This document shows, piece by piece, positions 14,541 through 18,290 of a stretch of DNA of 18,290 nucleotides. Position 1 is the first letter of the stretch, and each line of letters starts with the position of its first letter. Both the position numbers and the translations under genes were made by a program. The notes below the pieces were generated by a model. The model was not told where the DNA came from and ran no database searches. It worked only from the letters and a program-made list of their open reading frames with translations. The stretch comes from CAZEZY01 sp964516635 (GTDB lineage: Bacteria; Pseudomonadota; Gammaproteobacteria; Burkholderiales; Burkholderiaceae_C): contig CAZEZY010000038.1 of the NCBI GenBank assembly GCA_964516635.1, forward strand, positions 1-18,290, read 5' to 3'.

Positions 14541-15860
14541 ATGAGCCTCTATCGCGTATCCACGGCGAACAGCTTCGATGCCACGATCAGCCGCATTGTC
14601 CAGCGTGGGGCAGATCTGAGCAGCCTCCAAGAAAAACTCGCTTCTGGCAAGCGTGTCCTCAAGGCCAGCGACGACCCCGTTGCCGCCACACTGGCCGAGC
14701 GTGAAAGCAACCGGCTCATGCGCAACGAAGCCGACTTGCGTGCCCTGGAGCGCTCACGATCCAGTCTGGACCAGGCCGAAAGTGCAATCGGGCAGATGGG
14801 TGATGTCCTGATCCGTTTCAAGGAGCTTCTGGTGCAGGGTGGCAATCCGACCCTGTCTGCCAGCGACCGGCGGAGTTTGGCCAATGAACTGCGCGGCCTG
14901 CGCGACCAGCTGCTTAACCTCTCCAACACGAAGGACGCGGAAGGCAATGCCCTGCTGGGTGGCCTGGGTCCCATTGTCAGCAGCGGCAAGCCCTTTGCCG
15001 ATGTGTTTCCAGGTGGAGTCCAGTACCAGGCGCTGGCCGGACAAGCGGCGGCCACGGAGGTCAGCCTGCCGAACCGGGTCAATGGCGATTTTGCCCTCAT
15101 GCGCATCGGTTCCGGCGATGGACTGGTGCAAGTGAACAACCAGTCTGGCAACCTGCTGGTTCAGGGCACCACGGTCACCGACATGCAGGCGCTGATGGCT
15201 TCGGGTTTTTTTGCCGATGACGCCACCAAAACCAACCTGGCTGTCAGCGTGGCGTGGGATGGCGCGTTCGCCAATCTTCGCATCGACCAGATCACCGATC
15301 CGAACGGTCCATCGCCCACCGTCGCGCCGATTCAGACCATCCCCCTGGGCCCGCTTGCGCCCGGTCAGACCCTCAACCTTCAGCAAGCCCTGGGTTCGTC
15401 ATCGATCGCCATCACTCCCGGCCTGCAGATCACCCTCCAGGGCAGCATCACCGCACCCGCCACAAGCCCCGCAGTGCTTTCCGAGATCACGCTGTCGGCC
15501 AGCGAGCCCACCAACCTCTTTGCCTCGCTGCAGCGCGCCATTGACACGCTGGAAGACTCGAGCCTCAACGCCACCGGTCGTACCCAGGAGCTGGGGCGTG
15601 TGCACCAGGAAATGCAGACCGGCCAGGACCGGTTGCTGCTGGTGCGGGGGCGGCTGGGCGAGTTGCTCCGCCGTGCCGACAGCATCGAAGGCCTGCTGCA
15701 AGATCGCGCCGTGGCGGGCCAGAAGGCGCTTTCCGATCTGACCGACCTCGATATGGTGAAGGGCATTTCGGATTTCCAGACCCAGCAGCTGGGTCAGCAG
15801 GCGGCCCTCCAGTCCTACGCACAGGTACAACGGCTATCGCTGTTCCAGTACATTGCGTGA
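14541..15860 (+). CDS. flgL: Flagellar hook-associated protein 3, FlgL
   Basis: Second junction protein, related to flagellin at both ends, 439 residues (E. coli about 317). The N-terminal coiled-coil domain shows LSSLQEKLASGKRVLKASDD (26-45), then AERESNRLMRNEADLRALER. The C-terminus is IEGLLQDRAVAGQKALSDLT, then DMVKGISDFQTQQLGQQAAL, ending in LFQYIA. The extra length lies in the central region (about 150-340), a larger surface domain than in enterics. AAGGAG precedes the ATG, nine bases after flgK. This ends the flgB-L series; the next gene begins three bases later. Confidence 0.97.
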   Translation: MSLYRVSTANSFDATISRIVQRGADLSSLQEKLASGKRVLKASDDPVAATLAERESNRLMRNEADLRALERSRSSLDQAESAIGQMGDVLIRFKELLVQGGNPTLSASDRRSLANELRGLRDQLLNLSNTKDAEGNALLGGLGPIVSSGKPFADVFPGGVQYQALAGQAAATEVSLPNRVNGDFALMRIGSGDGLVQVNNQSGNLLVQGTTVTDMQALMASGFFADDATKTNLAVSVAWDGAFANLRIDQITDPNGPSPTVAPIQTIPLGPLAPGQTLNLQQALGSSSIAITPGLQITLQGSITAPATSPAVLSEITLSASEPTNLFASLQRAIDTLEDSSLNATGRTQELGRVHQEMQTGQDRLLLVRGRLGELLRRADSIEGLLQDRAVAGQKALSDLTDLDMVKGISDFQTQQLGQQAALQSYAQVQRLSLFQYIA

Positions 15861-15863
15861 TGT

Positions 15864-17087
15864 ATGGCACTGAACATTCTTGAGCACGTTGCAATTGCTT
15901 ACGAGCCGATCTGGGGAAACCGAAGGCAGCTGATCGGCGCTCGCTTGCGGGTGCGCGCCGTGCATCCGGAATCGGTCAATGCCCCCCTGCTGCTCAAATT
16001 CATCTCCGATGAGCTGACTGCCGAGTCGCCTTTTCTCGTCGTGTCCTTTTCGGAGGCGGGCTTTCTTCGTGAGGCGCTCTCCGTCAGTCCTCACGACCAC
16101 ATCTGGCTGGAGCTCCCCGATTGGGGCGAGAAGATTTCCTCTGGTCTGATTGAGGCGGTGGCCAAGGCACTTCGGATGGGACACCGGATGGTCCAGGAGG
16201 CGCCACTGGATCGTGCTCGACCGCTCCCTGTGTCGAAGGTCGGTGAACACCGATACCTGCTGAATCTGCGGCCGGAGCAGACCGTTCAGGCCTTGAACGC
16301 TGCCCGTTCTCTGGCAGGAGGGGTGCCTGCGAGCAGCCCGATCATGAGGGAGCAGCTGTATCGAGGCATCGGTCAGCGCGATCTGGCGGCCCACTGCCTG
16401 GATCACCGCAGTGCCTGGGGCCTGTGCGGCTGGCCGGTCGACGATGTGCTGCGCCGCTATGCCCAGCATGGTGTGCCGGTGGACAAGCGCACCCTGGTCA
16501 GGGTTCAGCAGGCCCTGATGCGCGAAGCCTCGATGGAGGTCATCGAAGACCTGATTCACCAGGATGTGGTGCTCACTTTCCGGATGCTCAGGCTGGCGAA
16601 TTCACCCGTTTTTGGCGCTTCACGTGAAGTCACCACCGTGCGCCAGGCCCTCATGCTGCTGGGGCAGATGCGCCTGCGCAACTGGCTGCTGGACCTCATG
16701 CCCGGCGCTTCTGCCGATCAGGAACTGCTGCCTGTGCGACTGGCCCTGGTGCTACGCGCCCGACTGATGCAGCAACTCATGGAGGCCGGGCGTCAGCGGG
16801 ACCTCAACACCGAGATCTACGTGACCGGATTGTTCTCACAACTCGATCGGCTCATGCAGGAGGATCTGCGTACCGTTCTGGGACGCATCCCGGTTTCAGA
16901 GTCGATGCGCGATGCCCTGCTCAAAGAAGCGGGTTCGTATCACACGTACCTGGCAGTGGCCCGGTACATGGAGCATTTCGAATCGCTGTCTCAACTGCCC
17001 GCTTTTTGTCTGGCGTCTTCGTTTCCGCTTGATCACGTGAACCGCAGCCTGATCCGCACCCTCGCCAACTGGCGCAATTCACTCTGA
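15864..17087 (+). CDS. HDOD domain protein with degenerate EAL-like N-terminal half (YuxH-type)
   Basis: A 407-residue cytoplasmic signalling-type protein. The C-terminal half is an HDOD domain (about 200-390): LVRVQQALMREASMEVIEDL, DVVLTFRMLRLANSPVFG (234-251), VRQALMLLGQMRLRNWL (259-275), and a downstream helical part, TGLFSQLDRLMQEDLRTVLG, that matches YuxH-type proteins. The N-terminal half resembles the EAL-like domain of that family: AYEPIWGNRRQLIGARLRVR (12-31) aligns with its QPIFD...YELLFR segment. However, the EAL-position Glu is lost (ARL), so c-di-GMP hydrolysis is unlikely. The gene starts three bases after flgL with no clear Shine-Dalgarno, suggesting co-transcription. Regulatory function in motility is an inference. 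Confidence 0.8.
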   Translation: MALNILEHVAIAYEPIWGNRRQLIGARLRVRAVHPESVNAPLLLKFISDELTAESPFLVVSFSEAGFLREALSVSPHDHIWLELPDWGEKISSGLIEAVAKALRMGHRMVQEAPLDRARPLPVSKVGEHRYLLNLRPEQTVQALNAARSLAGGVPASSPIMREQLYRGIGQRDLAAHCLDHRSAWGLCGWPVDDVLRRYAQHGVPVDKRTLVRVQQALMREASMEVIEDLIHQDVVLTFRMLRLANSPVFGASREVTTVRQALMLLGQMRLRNWLLDLMPGASADQELLPVRLALVLRARLMQQLMEAGRQRDLNTEIYVTGLFSQLDRLMQEDLRTVLGRIPVSESMRDALLKEAGSYHTYLAVARYMEHFESLSQLPAFCLASSFPLDHVNRSLIRTLANWRNSL

Positions 17088-17128
17088 ATTCAACCCCGTT
17101 CCTGCATGCGGAAACCGGGTGGCCTAAC

Positions 17129-18016
17129 ATGTGCAGGCATATGCAAGCCTTTCCTGCTCTGTGGTCCACCCGGCTGTCTCGCGTCCTGGTCGTGCTGGGG
17201 CTGGTGGTTCTGCTGTCGGCCTGCACCATGGTCACGCTGGCTTACAACCGCCTGCCCACCCTGGTTTACTGGCGCGTCGACGGGATGTTCGACCTCTCTG
17301 CCGATCAGAGTGCACGGCTCAAGCCGCTGATCGAGGACTGGCACCGGTGGCATCGTCGCGAACACCTGCCCCGATATGCACAAGCCTTGCGCGACTGGCA
17401 GGCCCTCGCCGTGAGCGACCTCACGCCTGGCCAGGTCTGCGCCACGTTTGACCAGGTCCGTGGCTGGGCGCTGGAGGCAGTGGAGCGATTCATGCCGCTC
17501 ATGGTGGAACTGGCCCCCACCTTGTCGGCCGCCCAGATCGATCACTGGGACCGGCATCAGGCCAAGCAGGACGCCAGTTTTGCCGAGGATTTCGGAGACG
17601 CCCCCGGTACCGTGTCCGACAAACGCCTGAAGCGGGCGGTGGATCGGGCTGAAATGTTCTATGGCCCTCTCGATGAAGCGCAGCGTCAGTGGTTGCGAGA
17701 GCGGCTGGCCCGAAGTGCCTTTGATCCCGCCATGGCCCTAGGCGAACGACGAGCCCGTCATGCCGATGCCTTGTCGGTGGTGGCCCGGATTCAGGCGGGA
17801 GCCGTAGCCGACCAGGCGCTCAGGCAATGGTGGGGGCGAACGGTGGATTCACCCAGGCCGGCTTATCGGGCTTACACCGAAGCAGCCGTTCAGGATGCCT
17901 GTGCGCAGTTTGCCGAACTGCACAACCGCACCACCCCGGCACAGCGATCGCGGGCGGTTCAAAAGCTGCAGTCGTTCGAGCGGGATTTCCTCGCCTTGTC
18001 CAACGGGCAGCCATAA
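17129..18016 (+). CDS. Predicted lipoprotein, DUF6279-like
   Basis: A 295-residue predicted lipoprotein of unknown function. The N-terminus has a basic region, a hydrophobic stretch VLVVLGLVVLLSAC and a lipobox (LSAC) with the lipidated Cys at 32. After it comes TMVTLAYNRLPTLVYWRVD, then FDLSADQSARLKPLIEDWHR, which I recognise as the start typical of DUF6279 lipoproteins. The rest is helical and rich in charged and aromatic residues, with no enzyme motif visible. Start choice is open: the ATG at 17141 (MQAFPALW) would give a more ordinary signal peptide than the ATG at 17129, and neither has a strong Shine-Dalgarno. The gene lies 41 bp after the HDOD gene and converges on groEL. A flagellar role is not supported by the sequence. 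Confidence 0.75.
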   Translation: MCRHMQAFPALWSTRLSRVLVVLGLVVLLSACTMVTLAYNRLPTLVYWRVDGMFDLSADQSARLKPLIEDWHRWHRREHLPRYAQALRDWQALAVSDLTPGQVCATFDQVRGWALEAVERFMPLMVELAPTLSAAQIDHWDRHQAKQDASFAEDFGDAPGTVSDKRLKRAVDRAEMFYGPLDEAQRQWLRERLARSAFDPAMALGERRARHADALSVVARIQAGAVADQALRQWWGRTVDSPRPAYRAYTEAAVQDACAQFAELHNRTTPAQRSRAVQKLQSFERDFLALSNGQP

Positions 18017-18046
18017 AAAAACCGCCGGGCAGTCCACCCGGCGGTT
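18015..18046 (-). terminator. Intrinsic terminator of groEL
   Basis: AACCGCCGGG (18020-18029) and CCCGGCGGTT (18037-18046) form a perfect 10-bp GC-rich stem with a 7-base loop. Read on the minus strand it is followed by seven T (complement of 18015-18021), a textbook Rho-independent terminator for the groEL transcript. The TAA stop of the lipoprotein gene (18014-18016) overlaps the T-tract. On the plus strand no T-run follows, so it would stop the lipoprotein transcript less efficiently. Confidence 0.92.
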
Positions 18047-18078
18047 CGGTCTGAAGCAGGGGCCTCAGCAGACAGGCA

Positions 18079-18290
18079 TCACATGCCCATGCCACCCATG
18101 TCGCCCATGCCACCCATGCCGCCCGGCATGGCCGGTGCGTCATCCTTCGGGGCTTCAGCCACCATGCACTCGGTGGTCAGCATCAGGCTGGCCACGGAGG
18201 CGGCGTTCTGCAGCGCGGTGCGGGTCACTTTCGTCGGGTCCAGAATGCCCATCTCGATCATGTCGCCGTAGGTGTCGTTGGCGGCGTTGA
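18079..18290 (-). CDS. groEL: Chaperonin GroEL (60 kDa), C-terminal end (partial)
   Basis: Only the last 70 codons or so are inside the window; the gene continues past the right edge. The translated end reads NAANDTYGDMIEMGILDPTK, then VTRTALQNAASVASLMLTTE and CMVAEAPKDD, closing with a Gly/Met repeat tail (GGMGGMGDMGGMGM). This is the standard GroEL C-terminus: the equatorial-domain end plus the flexible GGM tail that projects into the ring cavity. The stop is TGA at 18081-18079, followed by a strong terminator. The groES partner would lie outside the window. It is a housekeeping gene unrelated to the flagellar cluster, and it marks the cluster's right border. Confidence 0.97.
   Translation of the reverse strand, partial: NAANDTYGDMIEMGILDPTKVTRTALQNAASVASLMLTTECMVAEAPKDDAPAMPGGMGGMGDMGGMGM

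Noticed and set aside
15213..15220. GCCGATGA after a T-run inside flgL, resembling a sigma-28 -10 box
   Set aside because: The -35 position reads GATG and the site lies within coding sequence, far from the next gene start.
17088..17128. Imperfect inverted repeat (CCCGTTCC ... GGAAACCGGG) between the HDOD gene and the lipoprotein gene
   Set aside because: It is mismatched and has no T-run, so it is not convincing as a terminator or operator.
18082..18123. Short tandem-like repeats of GCCCATG/GCCACCCATG near the right edge
   Set aside because: They encode the Gly/Met repeat tail of GroEL and need no separate explanation as a repeat array.

Overview
This window is a compact flagellar gene cluster from a Gram-negative bacterium, followed by the 3' end of groEL. 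The L-ring and P-ring genes (flgH, flgI) place it among Gram-negatives. High GC, the gene order flhA-flhF-flhG-like-fliA // flgN-flgM-flgA // flgB-L, and a GroEL tail ending in Gly/Met repeats fit a betaproteobacterium of the order Burkholderiales (inferred from gene content and sequence style; no database was searched). I see no IS element, phage gene, tRNA, CRISPR array or other sign of recent transfer. There is no stretch over 300 bases without a gene.

Region 1 (1-3435, + strand): the C-terminal part of flhA (export gate), flhF (SRP-type GTPase that places the flagellum), a MinD-fold FlhG-like gene without a recognisable Walker A motif, and fliA (sigma-28). The genes overlap end to start, so they are very probably co-transcribed and translationally coupled.

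Region 2 (3443-5074, - strand): flgA, flgM and flgN. They encode the P-ring periplasmic chaperone, the anti-sigma-28 factor and the chaperone for hook-filament junction proteins. A sigma-28-type promoter (TAAA-N15-GTCGATAA) lies upstream of flgM. A second close match (TAAA-N15-GCCGATTC) overlaps the presumed flgA start, which puts that start in doubt.

Region 3 (5236-15860, + strand): flgBCDEFGHIJKL in the classical order, with short gaps and mostly good Shine-Dalgarno sequences. It supplies proximal rod, hook cap, hook, distal rod, L-ring, P-ring, rod cap/muramidase and the two junction proteins. The flgH-flgI junction holds a nested perfect inverted repeat whose outer arm contains the flgI start codon.

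Region 4 (15864-18290): a protein with a degenerate EAL-like N-terminal half and an HDOD domain (YuxH-type architecture) lies directly after flgL. Next is a DUF6279-like lipoprotein gene, then the convergent 3' end of groEL with a strong intrinsic terminator whose T-tract overlaps the lipoprotein stop codon.

The logic is a standard flagellar hierarchy: early structural and export genes, then the FliA/FlgM checkpoint released when the hook is complete. Nothing here is a clearly new system. The most unusual points are the flgI start-codon hairpin, the P-loop-less FlhG homologue, the sigma-28-like site on the flgA start, and the degenerate EAL/HDOD gene linked to flgKL.
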